From Microvirga sp. TS319 (GTDB lineage Bacteria; Pseudomonadota; Alphaproteobacteria; Rhizobiales; Beijerinckiaceae): 64,000 bases of DNA. The notes under the pieces are model-generated. The model was not told where the DNA came from and did not search any database. It saw only the letters and a list, made by a program, of their open reading frames with translations. The translations under genes and the position numbers were made by a program. Numbering within the stretch: position 1 is the first letter of the stretch; each line of letters opens with the position of its first letter. The DNA is taken from the NCBI RefSeq assembly GCF_041276405.1, contig NZ_JBGGGT010000001.1, positions 1,604,501 through 1,668,500 on the forward strand, written 5' to 3'. Below are positions 16,015 to 26,228 of this stretch, piece after piece.

Positions 16015-17061
16015 TCAGCGAACGAGGGCGATGCGCTTTTCGGGCGTCTCGACAGGCTTTCGCCAGCCGAGGGCGGGCGCCACTTCGGCGGCGATCAGCT
16101 CGATGGAGCGCAGGATGTATTCGTGCGGCGGGTCGACCGAATGCACCTGGAAGACGAGATCCGTCACGCGCGGCAGCGTCGTGTCGCGGCTCAGGCTCTC
16201 GATCACGTCCTCCGGCGCGCCCACATGGGTGTCGAGGGCCGCGATGAGATCGGTCAGCGTGTCGCCGGGAATGACATGCCCCTTGGCGGCGAAGTCCCGG
16301 GCGACGCGCCGAAGTCCCACTTCGGCAAGGCGCAGCGCGTCCTCCGGCTTGTCCGCGACGAAGAGGGAGCGCGAGGCGACGATGCGCGGCGCCCTGCCCT
16401 CGGGCAGCGCTTCCAGGTAGGCGTCGATGATGGGATGCTGGATCTCCGCGAGGGTGGCCTGCGGCGTTTCCTTCGGCCGCGGCTGGGTGCGCGAGAGCAT
16501 GAGCCCGTCACCCGCCTTGCCGGCGCGCGTTCCGCCCCAAGTCGAGAAGGTCGCCTGCCAGACGCGCTCGTTCAGGTGAGGCGCATCCGGATAAAGCATA
16601 TCGCCGCCCACGAGAGGTCTGCCGTTCCAGGCGTCGCGCAGGGTGGCCAGCGAGCGCTCGTATATCTCCGAGCGATGCGCGCTGTCCAGCCCGAACGCCG
16701 TGAAGGACGAGGGCGTCCCGCCCGTCCCGACCCCGACCTCCAGACGCCCCTGCGACAAAAGATCGAGAACCACCGCGTCCTCCGCAACGCGGATCGGATT
16801 TTCGAGCGGCAGCGTTATGATGCCCGTGCCGAGACGGATGCGGGAGGTGCGCGCCGCCGCATGCGCCAGGAACACAAGTGGCGACGGAAGGCCGCCTTCC
16901 GCTGCGTGGAAATGATGCTGCGCGACCCAGGCCGAGTCGAAGCCGTGACGCTCCGCATGGACGATCTGCTCCGTTGCGACGCGATAGCGCTCTCCCGCGC
17001 CGGCCTGATCGAGAAGACGGGTGAAAAAGCCGAGACGCTTCGGCTGCAAGGACATCGTCAT
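16015..17061 (-). CDS. Luciferase-like FMN-dependent monooxygenase (KPN_01858-like)
   Basis: This 348-residue LLM-class flavoprotein is recognisable from the N-terminal RLGFFTRLLDQAGAGERYR, the central SAWVAQHHFHAAEGGLPSP segment, and AARTSRIRLGTGIITLPLENP followed by GRLEVGVGTGG, all conserved in bacterial luciferase-type enzymes using reduced FMN. It would oxygenate the imported compound, with the two CMD proteins handling products. The stop of the preceding ATPase overlaps this start (ATG 17061 or 17055). The substrate is unknown. Confidence 0.85.
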   Translation of the reverse strand: MTMSLQPKRLGFFTRLLDQAGAGERYRVATEQIVHAERHGFDSAWVAQHHFHAAEGGLPSPLVFLAHAAARTSRIRLGTGIITLPLENPIRVAEDAVVLDLLSQGRLEVGVGTGGTPSSFTAFGLDSAHRSEIYERSLATLRDAWNGRPLVGGDMLYPDAPHLNERVWQATFSTWGGTRAGKAGDGLMLSRTQPRPKETPQATLAEIQHPIIDAYLEALPEGRAPRIVASRSLFVADKPEDALRLAEVGLRRVARDFAAKGHVIPGDTLTDLIAALDTHVGAPEDVIESLSRDTTLPRVTDLVFQVHSVDPPHEYILRSIELIAAEVAPALGWRKPVETPEKRIALVR

Positions 17062-18745
17062 GGGGTTGCTCCGCAGGTAAGGTGAGAGTGACCGTCCCGG
17101 ACCGTTCGTCCCTGCCCGGGGATCGCAGCGATGAGCTCGCGCGTGTAGGTGCTGCGGGGCCGCAGGAACACGTCCTCGACGCTGCCGCTGTCGACCTGCC
17201 GCCCGTTGTGAAGGACGGACACCGTGTCGGAGATCTGGTGGACCACCGCGAGATCGTGGGAGATGAAGAGATAGGTGAGTCCTAGATCCTTCTGGAGCTC
17301 GTCGAGAAGTCCAAGGATCTGGGCCTGCACCGTGACGTCGAGAGCGGACACGGCCTCGTCCATGACCAGGATCTGCGGATCGAGCACGAGCGCGCGGGCA
17401 ATGGCGACACGCTGCCTCTGCCCGCCCGACAGGGCGCGGGGCCTGCGGCTCAGGACCGCCTGGGGAAGCCCGACCCTTTCGAGAAAGTCATGGACCTTCC
17501 GGGCACGATCCTCCCTCGGCAGAGGGCTGAAGTTGAGAAGAGGCTCCTCGACGATCTGGAAGACCGTCTGCAGGGGATCGAGCGATGCGAAGGGATTCTG
17601 ATAGACGAGCTGGATCGTCTTGCGGAACCGCCGGAGCTCCTCACCCCGCAAGGTGGTGACGTCGATTCCGTTGACGAGGATGCGCCCCGAGCTGGGCTTC
17701 TGGAAGCCGGCGATGGTGCGCGCGGTCGTCGTCTTGCCCGATCCGGATTCGCCCACGATGGCATGGGTCGTGCCCCTTTGGACCGCGAAGGATATCCGGT
17801 CCACTGCCCTGAACGTGTCTTGCCCCCCGGCGGCGGAAAACTCCTGCACGAGGTTCTCGACCACGATGGCGTTCTCGCTCGCGCTCGCGCGCCGCGTCCG
17901 GGAGGTCGGCCGAACCTTGCCGAGCGAGGGCGCATCGGCGAGCAGCTTGCGCGTATAGTCGCTGCGCGGGTTGGCCAGAACCTCGGCGGTCGGCCCCTGC
18001 TCCTGGACGCGCCCGTTCTTCAAAACGACGAGATGGTCGGCACGGTCGGCGGCCACTCCCAGGTCGTGCGTCACCAGAAGGACCGCCGTTCCGTATTCCG
18101 CCCGCAATCCGTCGATGAGATCGAGAATGCGCTTCTGCACCGTCACGTCGAGGGCACTGGTCGGCTCGTCCGCGACGATCAGCGCGGGCCGCAGGGCGAC
18201 CGCGATGGCGATCAGCACACGCTGACGCATGCCGCCCGACAATTCGTGAGGATACTGACGGACGCGCAGTTCCGGCTGCGGGAGACCGACGCGGGTGAGA
18301 AGCTCGATGACCCGCGCCTCGATCTCCTTCGCGCTCCCCTGACGGTGGATCTGCAGCACTTCCGCCACCTGCGACCCAATGGTCCTGACGGGGTTGAGCG
18401 AGCTCGTCGGATCCTGCGGGACGAGGCTGATCCCTCTGCCTCGGATGGTAGCGAGCCGCTTCTGTGACCATTCCAGAATATTCGTGCCGTTCAGGCGGAT
18501 CGCGCCGGATTCCAGACGGGCATTCTCGGCCAGGAGCCCGATCACGGCCTGCGCCGTCGTCGTCTTGCCGGAGCCCGACTCGCCCACGAGCGCCACCACC
18601 TCGCCTGGCCTCACCCGAAGCGAGACGTTGTGCACGACCCTGTGGAACTCGCCCCCGGCGCGATAGGCGACGGACAGGTTGCTGATCTCCAGCAGGGGAA
18701 TATCCGATGCATTGCTGGACGAAGGGGTGAGTTCGAGCGCGCGGG

Positions 18746-18749
<4 letters not shown>
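17058..18749 (-). CDS. Double ABC ATPase of oligopeptide-type importer
   Basis: This 563-residue fusion of two ATPases begins MTRALELTPSSSNASD. The first domain has GESGSGKTT, LSGGMRQRV and LIVADEPT. The second has GESGSGKTT, LSGGQRQRV and ILVMDEAV. Oligopeptide-type tails (SDYTRKLLADAP, STYTRELIAAIP) follow each. ATG 18749 overlaps the permease stop (ATGA) and its own stop overlaps the monooxygenase start, so the whole operon is translationally linked. Confidence 0.9.
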
Positions 18750-19773
<1,024 letters not shown>

Positions 19774-19777
<4 letters not shown>

Positions 19778-20718
19778 GCGACAGCTCCTTGAGTTGTTCT
19801 GAGGCGCGGATCGAAGACGGGGTAGAGCAGGTCTACCGTGAGGTTGATGAAAACGAAGGCGAGAGCGGAAAACACGACGAGCGCCTGAAGAACTGCAATG
19901 TCCTGGCTGCCGACGGCGCGCTGGGTGAGCCCACCGATCCCGTTGAGGCCGAAGACTGCCTCCGTCACGACTGCGCCGGCCAGAAGCTCGCCGAAGAGGA
20001 TGCCGCCAATGGTCAGCGTCGGCAGAAGAGCGTTCTTCGCCACATGCCGCCACAGCACCCAGTGATGCGAGGCCCCCTTGGCGCGAGCGACCGCCGCGAA
20101 CGGTTCGGTCATCACGTCGTCGATGTTGCGCATCAGGATCTGGGCCAGGGGCGCCGAGATCGGAATGGCGAGGGTCAGCACGGGAAGAAGGAGCGCTTCC
20201 CAAGGACCGGGGTCGATTACGGGAATGAGCTTGAACTGGAACGAGAAGACCTGGATCAGCAGAATTCCCAGCCAGAACACCGGCGTGGCGACGAAGAGCG
20301 ACGGAACGGACTGGATGAGGGACCGCAGCCACGAGACGGGAAGCAGCGCCGAGGCGACCGAGATCGAGACCGCCAGCACGACCGCGAGGAGGAAACCGAG
20401 CGTTGCCAGCCACAGGGTCGGAGGCAGGTTGGCCAGCAGCAGATCGCTGACGGGAACGCCGGCCTGAATGGAATAGCCGAAATGGCCGGTCAGAAAATTC
20501 GCGGCCGTATGAAGATACTGTGCCCAGAAAGGAGCGTCGGCCGCATAGGAGGCGCGGATCTCCGCGATCTGGTCCGGCCCGAGACCCAGCTCAGGATTGA
20601 GGAACTTGATGAGAATGGCGTCGCCGGGCAGCGCCTGCAGAAGAACGAACGACACGGTGAAGGCTGACCAGAGAACGAGGGCTGCCTGTCCGACCCTTCC
20701 GATCACGTATTGCGGCAT
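19774..20718 (-). CDS. Oligopeptide-type ABC permease (DppB-like)
   Basis: This 314-residue permease begins MPQYVIGRVGQAALVLWSAF. It has the DppB N-terminal helix, the loop ADAPFWAQYLHTAANFLTGHFG, and coupling-loop segment ARAKGASHHWVLWRHVAKNALLP. It lies between the binding protein and the DppC-like permease, with an ATGA overlap to the latter and a repeat-filled gap of about 260 bp to the former. Confidence 0.9.
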
Positions 20719-20794
20719 GAGAAATCCTGTCTGGGACTCGAGGAGATGTGCCGTGGATCTGCCGGATGCCGACGCAGCATCCGGCGGTCCGGGA

Positions 20795-20975
20795 ATGCTC
20801 GATCATCGGACGCGGGAAGTGGAATCCACTTTTGGGCTCAATCCGATGCTCCCTTCTTGGAAAGAGCGCATCGTTCTCGCGAAAACCCGGGGCCACTTTT
20901 TCGCACGATGCTCCCTTCCTAGGCGAGCGCATCGTTCTTGCGAAAAACCGGGGCCACTTTCTCGCACGATGCGCT
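20795..20975 (-). repeat. Palindromic repeat, family I (copy D), extended
   Basis: This copy has module 2 (TCATCGGA...TCCGATGCTC) followed by two successive copies of module 1 (AGCGCATCGTTCT...CGCACGATG, at about 20873-20911 and 20934-20975). The end abuts the TGA stop of the binding-protein gene (20975-20977). It shows that module number can vary. Confidence 0.8.
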
Positions 20976-22639
20976 CAGCGCCGGCGCGCAAGCCAGGTGT
21001 CGTAGAAGCTGGGACGCCCGACCGCTTCGAAGGAGACACCCTTCACGTAAGGTGCGGCGGCGAAGGCCTGCGGCTCTTCGAAGATCGGAATGGCGTAGGC
21101 CTGGTCGACCACGTAATTCTGTACGTCGCCCGCGATGGCGAGGCGCTTCTCACGATCGGGCTCGGAGGCGAGCTGCTCCAGAAGCGTGTTCAGCTTTTCG
21201 TCGACGAAGGATTGGACCTTGTCGCTGGTACCGCCCTTCTGCAGCAGCACGTTGCGGTTCGTCGGGTAGTACTGGCTCTTGATCACGTCGGGATCGGCGC
21301 GGCCGACCATCGCGGGAGAGACCGGCGCTTTGGCGGGGTCGAGGTTGTTAAGCGTCGTGCTGCCCGAATCCGCCGTCAGCACGTTGAGCTTCACCCCGAC
21401 CTTTCCCCATTGCTGCGCGACGAGCTGCAGGGTTTCCTTGTTCTGAGGCTGCGGGAGGGATTCATAGGCCGTCAGTTCGAGAGGCTGGCCATCCTTCTGG
21501 CGCAGGCCGTTCTGGCCCGCCTTCCAGCCTGCCTCGTCAAGCAGGGCCTTCGCCTTTTCGAGGTCGTAGGACAGTTTCGGCGACAGATCGACATAGCCGA
21601 GTGCCGTCCTGGCGATGATCGACGTGGCCTTCGGGTAATGGGCGGAGAAGAGGGTCGAAACGATCTCGTCCGTATCGGTGGCATGCAACAAGGCGCGGCG
21701 AACGCGCAGATCCGCCACGAGCGGATTGTCGGGCCGGAACACCACGCTGTTGTTCACGCCGCGCGTGGACGGCGCATGGATCAGGTACCCCTCGTCCTCG
21801 ACCTGCTTTTCGTCATAGGCCTGGATCTGGCGAATGATGTCGGCCTGCTCTGCGAGAAGAGCGCCGATCCGCACGCTGTCCTCGGACGTGATGATGTACT
21901 TGATCGCGTCCAGATAGGCGCGGCCCTGGTGCTCGAGCTTGGCGGGTCCCCAGTTGTAGTCGGGACGCGCCTTGAGCGTGAGTTCGCGGCCCAGCGTTTC
22001 GCTGGCCACCACGAAGGGACCGGAGCCGATGATCTTCGTCGCATCGCCCAGAGCCTCGTAGGGCAGCGCGAGGGTTGCGGGTGAGACAAGCCCCGAGCCG
22101 ATGACGGACGTGCCCTGCAGGAAGCCGGGCGACGACTTCTTGAAGGAAAACTTCACCGTCTGCGGGTCGATGACCTCACTGCGGTCGTAGTTGTTGATCA
22201 CCTCCGAGACCGGAAGCTTCAGGTCCTTGTTGCCCCGTCCGAAGGTGTCGTAATTCTTCGCGACAGCGGCGGCGTCGAGCGGGGTTCCGTCCGAGAACGT
22301 GACGCCCGTGCGGATCTTGAAGGTGTATTCGGTCGCATCGGCATTGACCGTCCAGGATTCTGCGATCCAGGGCTCGATCTCGAGGGTCTTGGGATTCTGA
22401 TAGGTCAGTTTGTCGGTGATTTGATTGAGAATGCCGCCATTGGGATAGAAGCCGCCTGCGGGCGGGTAGAGGTTCGTATGAGGCTGCTGCTCCAGATAGA
22501 TGAGCGTTCCACCCTTGACCGGCGTGCCTTCGGTGTCGGCTGCTCTTGCGGAGGCTCCCCACCCGGCGGCACCGGTCAGCAGCGTGGATCCGATCACGGC
22601 AAGGCCGAGTTGATTCCTGAAGCGAGATGTGAGCGACAC
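20975..22639 (-). CDS. Periplasmic binding protein of the LLM-associated importer (KPN_01854-like)
   Basis: This 554-residue SBP_bac_5 family protein starts with GTG at 22639 and has a Sec signal ending near GASARAADTEG. Family segments include LEQQPHTNLYPPAGGFYPNG (unusual early motif), IRTGVTFSDGTPLDAAAVAKNYD and RRALLHATDTDEIVSTLF. It is the first gene of the minus operon with two permeases, a double ATPase, the LLM monooxygenase and two CMD proteins. The divergent Lrp-type regulator at 22950 is its probable controller. Confidence 0.88.
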   Translation of the reverse strand: MSLTSRFRNQLGLAVIGSTLLTGAAGWGASARAADTEGTPVKGGTLIYLEQQPHTNLYPPAGGFYPNGGILNQITDKLTYQNPKTLEIEPWIAESWTVNADATEYTFKIRTGVTFSDGTPLDAAAVAKNYDTFGRGNKDLKLPVSEVINNYDRSEVIDPQTVKFSFKKSSPGFLQGTSVIGSGLVSPATLALPYEALGDATKIIGSGPFVVASETLGRELTLKARPDYNWGPAKLEHQGRAYLDAIKYIITSEDSVRIGALLAEQADIIRQIQAYDEKQVEDEGYLIHAPSTRGVNNSVVFRPDNPLVADLRVRRALLHATDTDEIVSTLFSAHYPKATSIIARTALGYVDLSPKLSYDLEKAKALLDEAGWKAGQNGLRQKDGQPLELTAYESLPQPQNKETLQLVAQQWGKVGVKLNVLTADSGSTTLNNLDPAKAPVSPAMVGRADPDVIKSQYYPTNRNVLLQKGGTSDKVQSFVDEKLNTLLEQLASEPDREKRLAIAGDVQNYVVDQAYAIPIFEEPQAFAAAPYVKGVSFEAVGRPSFYDTWLARRR

Positions 22640-22720
22640 GGTGTTTCCCCTGCACGATGGAATATGGCGCGATGAACAACCGAATTATCGAGCCGGGAAG
22701 CCAGGAAAAGCAACGGGAAC

Positions 22721-22736
22721 GTTCTTTTTTTAGAAC
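22721..22736. promoter_or_regulatory. Putative Lrp-type operator, site 1 (GTTC-N8-GAAC)
   Basis: The inverted repeat GTTC(T8-like spacer)GAAC lies 82 bp upstream of the binding-protein GTG. It has the same half sites and the same 8-bp spacer as site 2 at 22861. Confidence 0.55.
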
Positions 22737-22860
22737 AAGCCGAACGAGCATTTTCTTCTATCCCGGCGGTCGCCAGGAGACGAAATGTTTCTTTCCCCCG
22801 TAAAGCGAGAGGACTCAGCCGTCACGGATCGGACATGGCCGGGCTTGATTGCACTCGAAT

Positions 22861-22876
22861 GTTCGTTATAAAGAAC
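22861..22876. promoter_or_regulatory. Putative Lrp-type operator, site 2 (GTTC-N8-GAAC)
   Basis: The sequence AATGTTC-N8-GAACATT (22858-22879) is a 7-bp inverted repeat, 71 bp before the Lrp start. It is spaced 140 bp from site 1, so a looped or wrapped Lrp complex over both promoters is possible. Confidence 0.6.
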
Positions 22877-22949
22877 ATTAGCACCGAGAGCGGAGGCTCG
22901 AAAAGCGAGCCTCCAGGGACATTCCGCCTTGCATTGTCGGAACCGAGCC

Positions 22950-23417
22950 ATGGACGCAACGGACACCAAGATCCTCATGCTGCTGCAGGAGGATGTCAGC
23001 ATTTCGATCGCGGAGCTCGCCCAGCGGGTGAACCTCTCCCAGACCCCATGCTGGAAGCGCGTGCAGCGACTGGAGGCGACCGGCGTCATCAAAAAGCGCG
23101 TCGCGCTCGTCGATCCCGAAAAGGTCGGACTTGGACTGACGGTTTTCGCCTCGGTCGAGATCTCGGATCATTCGGGGGAATGGCTGGAGCGTTTCGCGGG
23201 TTTCGTCTCCGCCATGCCCGAAGTCATGGAGCTCTACCGCATGGCCGGAGACGTGGATTACATGCTGCGCGTCGTGGTGCCGGACATGGCGGCCTATGAC
23301 GGCTTCTACAACAGGCTGATCGAGGCGATCCCACTCAAGAAAGTTACGTCGCGCTTTGCCATGCAGCGGGTGAAATCCACCACCGCCTATGTGCTGCCTC
23401 GCGCCGGGCCGAGCTGA
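22950..23417 (+). CDS. Lrp/AsnC-family transcriptional regulator
   Basis: This 155-residue regulator begins MDATDTKILMLLQED; a longer frame from 22929 exists, but this start fits the family. It has an N-terminal winged HTH (ISIAELAQRVNLSQTPCWKRVQRLEATGVIKKR) and a C-terminal RAM ligand-binding domain (YRMAGDVDYMLRVVVPDMAAYDGFY). It is divergent from the LLM/ABC operon and shares its control region with two GTTC-N8-GAAC sites. The effector is probably an amino acid or the imported compound. Confidence 0.92.
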   Translation: MDATDTKILMLLQEDVSISIAELAQRVNLSQTPCWKRVQRLEATGVIKKRVALVDPEKVGLGLTVFASVEISDHSGEWLERFAGFVSAMPEVMELYRMAGDVDYMLRVVVPDMAAYDGFYNRLIEAIPLKKVTSRFAMQRVKSTTAYVLPRAGPS

Positions 23418-23621
23418 CCCGGCACGACCCTACGAGAGGGGACGAGATGCGGCCGGGATCCTCGGCCTGACCCGGGTGGGGCAGCCGGAATCGTGAAGCC
23501 GACTATAGTCTAAGCTGCAAGGGGAAGCCCTATCTTGACTTGCCCGGGGACAGAAACCAGTGTTCGGCGTTCCGTCGGAGACGGGCCGGCTATCGCCGCT
23601 CCTTGTATGTAGTATATTGCC
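23418..23621. other. Intergenic region before the epimerase operon
   Basis: These 204 bases presumably hold the promoter of the following operon. An A/T-rich patch TATGTAGTATATTG just before the TTG start could include a -10 element. I see no clear terminator for the Lrp gene. Confidence 0.3.
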
Positions 23622-24476
23622 TTGACCGCTTTCCTCCCCAGTGGACGCCCGTTCTTGAAAATGCACGGTCTTGGCAACGATTTCGTCGTCGTCGATGGTC
23701 GCAGCGAGCCGTTCCGGCCCTCGCCCGAGGAGATCCGCTGGATCTGCGATCGCCATGTCGGTGTCGGCGGAGACCAGTTGCTGGTGATCGAGCCGGCCGG
23801 GATAGTCCACGCCACGGCTCGCATGCGGATCTACAACGTCGATGGTGCCGAAGCTCAGACATGCCTGAACGCGACCCGCTGCGTCGCATGGCTGCTGCTG
23901 CGCGAAACCGGCAGCGACGGCCTTGCGCTGGACACCCTAGGGGGCTTGATCGAGGCCGCGCGCGCAGGCGAGAGCGAGGTCTCCCTGCGGCTGTCCGCTC
24001 CCCGATGGGACTGGCCCAGCATTCCCCTCGCCTCCGCGGCCGACACCCGCGCGCTCGATCTCGTCTCGGGCCCTCTTGCGCATCCCACGGCGGTGAATGT
24101 CGGCAACCCGCACCTCGTCTGCTTCGTCGAAAGCCGCGATGCGATCGACGTGCCGCGCTGGGCTCCCGCGATCCAGAACGACCCGATGCTTCCGGAAGGA
24201 GCCAATGTGGGCGTGGCGGAAATGGCCGCCCCGGACTTGATCCGGCTGGTGGTGTGGGAGCGGCCGGGCATCCTGACCCGCGCCTGCGGCAGCGGCGCCT
24301 GTGCGGCCGTGCTCGCGGCGCGGCGCCGCGGACTCACCCGCGAGAACCGGGTCACGGTCGATATGCCGGGAGGGCGATTGCGCATCGACATCCACGACGA
24401 TGAAAGCGTGACCCTCACCGGACCGGCGGCCGTCGCCTTCGCCGGCCGGCTTCCGATCGATTTAAAGGTAGCATGA
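23622..24476 (+). CDS. Diaminopimelate epimerase-family protein with altered active-site motif
   Basis: This 284-residue protein has the two-domain DapF fold. The first domain has [17 protein letters not shown] and [16 protein letters not shown]. The second has NPHLVCFVE and [11 protein letters not shown] with catalytic Cys about 222. The first catalytic cysteine (about Cys81) is present, but its motif is C-L-N-A-T-R-C instead of the usual C-G-N. That Gly normally lines the substrate carboxylate, so specificity may differ from true DapF. The frame begins with TTG at 23622 after an in-frame TAG; no better start is visible. It overlaps the ATPase start (ATGA), so it belongs to a transport/catabolic operon rather than to lysine synthesis. 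A racemase or epimerase for the imported amino acid is likely. Confidence 0.8.
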   Translation: MTAFLPSGRPFLKMHGLGNDFVVVDGRSEPFRPSPEEIRWICDRHVGVGGDQLLVIEPAGIVHATARMRIYNVDGAEAQTCLNATRCVAWLLLRETGSDGLALDTLGGLIEAARAGESEVSLRLSAPRWDWPSIPLASAADTRALDLVSGPLAHPTAVNVGNPHLVCFVESRDAIDVPRWAPAIQNDPMLPEGANVGVAEMAAPDLIRLVVWERPGILTRACGSGACAAVLAARRRGLTRENRVTVDMPGGRLRIDIHDDESVTLTGPAAVAFAGRLPIDLKVA

Positions 24477-25231
24477 TGTCCGCCCACCCGATTGTCGTCG
24501 TTGATCAGGTTTCCAAGACCTTTCGCTCGGCCCATGGGCGCGGCGAACATCGCGCCCTCGACAAGGTGTCCCTGTCCATCGAACCGGGGCAGGTGCTCGT
24601 CATCATCGGCCCGTCGGGTTCCGGCAAGAGCACGCTGCTGCGCACCCTGAACGCCCTGGAGAGCTTCGACAGCGGCCGCATCGTCATCGACGGTGTTTCG
24701 CTGAGCGACAAGAAGACGGACCTCAACCGTCTGCGGGCCGAGATCGGCATGGTGTTCCAGCACTTCAACCTGTTCCAGCACAAGACGGCTTTGGACAACG
24801 TCGTGCTGCCCCAGGTGGTCGTCCGCAAGCGCTCCCGCGAGGAGGCGGTCGCGCGCGCCCGCGACCTGCTGGCGAAGGTCGGCATCGCGGATCGTGCCAG
24901 CCACTACCCGAGCCAGCTGTCGGGCGGCCAGCAGCAGCGCGTCGCGATTGCGCGTGCGCTCGCCATGGATCCGAAGATCATGCTGTTCGACGAGGCGACC
25001 TCCGCCCTCGACCCGGAAATGGTCGGCGGCATTCTGGACCTTATGCGCAAGCTCGCGGATGACGGCATGACGATGGCGGTTGTCACCCACGAGATGGGCT
25101 TTGCCCGCGAGGTCGCGGACCGTATCGTCTTCATGGATGAGGGACGGATTGTTGAAGAAGGAGAGCCCGGCCCCTTCTTCGCCTCGCCGTCCCACGAGAG
25201 AACCCGGGCGTTTCTGGACCAAATCCTCTGA
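24473..25231 (+). CDS. Polar amino-acid ABC transporter ATPase
   Basis: This 252-residue ATPase is of the GlnQ/HisP/TcyN class. It has Walker [11 protein letters not shown]-loop [18 protein letters not shown], signature LSGGQQQRV, Walker [13 protein letters not shown] and switch [14 protein letters not shown]. It overlaps the epimerase stop and precedes its own binding protein by 50 bp. The close relatives in order and type are cystine or diaminopimelate importers. Confidence 0.92.
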   Translation: MMSAHPIVVVDQVSKTFRSAHGRGEHRALDKVSLSIEPGQVLVIIGPSGSGKSTLLRTLNALESFDSGRIVIDGVSLSDKKTDLNRLRAEIGMVFQHFNLFQHKTALDNVVLPQVVVRKRSREEAVARARDLLAKVGIADRASHYPSQLSGGQQQRVAIARALAMDPKIMLFDEATSALDPEMVGGILDLMRKLADDGMTMAVVTHEMGFAREVADRIVFMDEGRIVEEGEPGPFFASPSHERTRAFLDQIL

Positions 25232-25281
25232 GCCGAAGGCTACGGAGGAATACGCCGAACGACTAACAGGAGGGAGACCAC

Positions 25282-26073
25282 ATGACGAAACTACGCAATA
25301 TGATCATGGCTGCCGTAACGGCTTGCCTGGGCTTCGCAAGCGCCGCGCATGCGGACGAGATGGACGAAATCTTGAAGCGCGGTGAGCTGCGCGTCGCCGT
25401 TCAGACGCAGGGCGCTCCGGTCAGCTTCGTCGACAAGAACGGAGAGCGCACCGGTCTCGCGGTCGAGCTCGCCAAGATGATGGGGGCAGACCTGGGCGTG
25501 AAGGTCACGTTCCAGGACTACGACTGGAAGGGCCTGATTCCGGCGCTTCTGTCCGGCAAGGTCGATATGATCGCCGCCGACATGACCCCGACGCCCCAGC
25601 GCGCCGCGCAGCTTCTGTTCTCCCGCCCGATGTTCTACCAGGAAACCGTCGCGGTCGCCCCCAAGGACGCGTCGTACAAGTCCTGGCAGGACCTCAACAA
25701 GGACGGCCTCAACATCGGCGCCACCCAGGCCAGCTCCTACGGCGATGCGGTGAAGAAGTTCATGCCCAAGGCGAACCTCAAGGAATTCGCCGGCGGCACG
25801 GCGGCCGTGGCCCAGGCTCTCTCGAGCGGCCGTCTCGATGGTGCGGTGTCGGACCTCGGTAACGTCACCAACTTCGTGCGCGAGTTCGGCAACCTGAAGA
25901 TTCTCGACGGTGTCATCACCCGTGAGCCCCTCGCTTTCGCCACTCAGCCCAATGCCTTCCACCTGAAGCTCTGGCTCGACAACTATGTGGAGCTGATCAC
26001 GGCCGACCGCCGCCTCGAGAACATGGTGAACTACTGGTGGAACTCCACCGACTGGGAAAAAGACCACAAGTAA
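25282..26073 (+). CDS. Polar amino-acid ABC binding protein
   Basis: This 263-residue SBP_bac_3 protein has a Sec signal (MTKLRNMIMAAVTACLGFASAAHAD). The mature start is LKRGELRVAVQTQGAPVSFVDKNGERTGLAVEL, with the type II signature around DMIAADMTPTPQRA. A GGAGG ribosome-binding site (AGGAGGGAGACC) precedes ATG 25282. It is probably the most expressed gene of the operon, as a strong hairpin follows it at 26087. The ligand is unknown; the downstream PLP enzyme suggests a sulfur or D-amino acid. Confidence 0.9.
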   Translation: MTKLRNMIMAAVTACLGFASAAHADEMDEILKRGELRVAVQTQGAPVSFVDKNGERTGLAVELAKMMGADLGVKVTFQDYDWKGLIPALLSGKVDMIAADMTPTPQRAAQLLFSRPMFYQETVAVAPKDASYKSWQDLNKDGLNIGATQASSYGDAVKKFMPKANLKEFAGGTAAVAQALSSGRLDGAVSDLGNVTNFVREFGNLKILDGVITREPLAFATQPNAFHLKLWLDNYVELITADRRLENMVNYWWNSTDWEKDHK

Positions 26074-26086
26074 GCGGCTCATCTGC

Positions 26087-26114
26087 GGGCAGCCGGCCTT
26101 TGGGCCGGCTGCCC
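26087..26114 (+). terminator. Strong stem-loop after the binding-protein gene
   Basis: GGGCAGCCGGCC (26087-26098) pairs perfectly with GGCCGGCTGCCC (26103-26114) around a TTTG loop. There is no T-run. Between a binding-protein gene and its permeases such a hairpin usually stabilises the upstream mRNA or causes partial termination. Confidence 0.65.
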
Positions 26115-26129
26115 TCCCGCGCACCAATT

Positions 26130-26222
26130 CCCTAGAGCGTGTTTCGGCGAAGCGGACCGGCTCGTCGAAGCAAGCGACCCAGCAAAGAAGAGAGATGTTT
26201 CCCCGCGCGGAAACAACTCAGG
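26130..26222. repeat. Palindromic intergenic repeat, family II (third copy)
   Basis: It begins at CTAGAGCG. It has TTCGGCGAAGCGG/ACCGGCTCGTCGAA, the AAAGAAGAGAG linker, then GTTTCC(N6)GGAAAC (about 26190-26208). The organisation matches 4291-4385. It ends only a few bases before the permease start, so it may carry or replace that gene's ribosome-binding site. Confidence 0.5.
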
Positions 26223-26228
26223 ACAGTG

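Noticed and set aside
20795..20975. CRISPR-like repeat-spacer array
   Set aside because: The repeated units are palindromic hairpin modules of a dispersed family without regular spacers, and no cas genes are present.
23622..24476. Housekeeping lysine-pathway dapF
   Set aside because: The altered C-L-N motif, TTG start and coupling to an amino-acid importer argue against a biosynthetic role, though this cannot be excluded without the rest of the genome.
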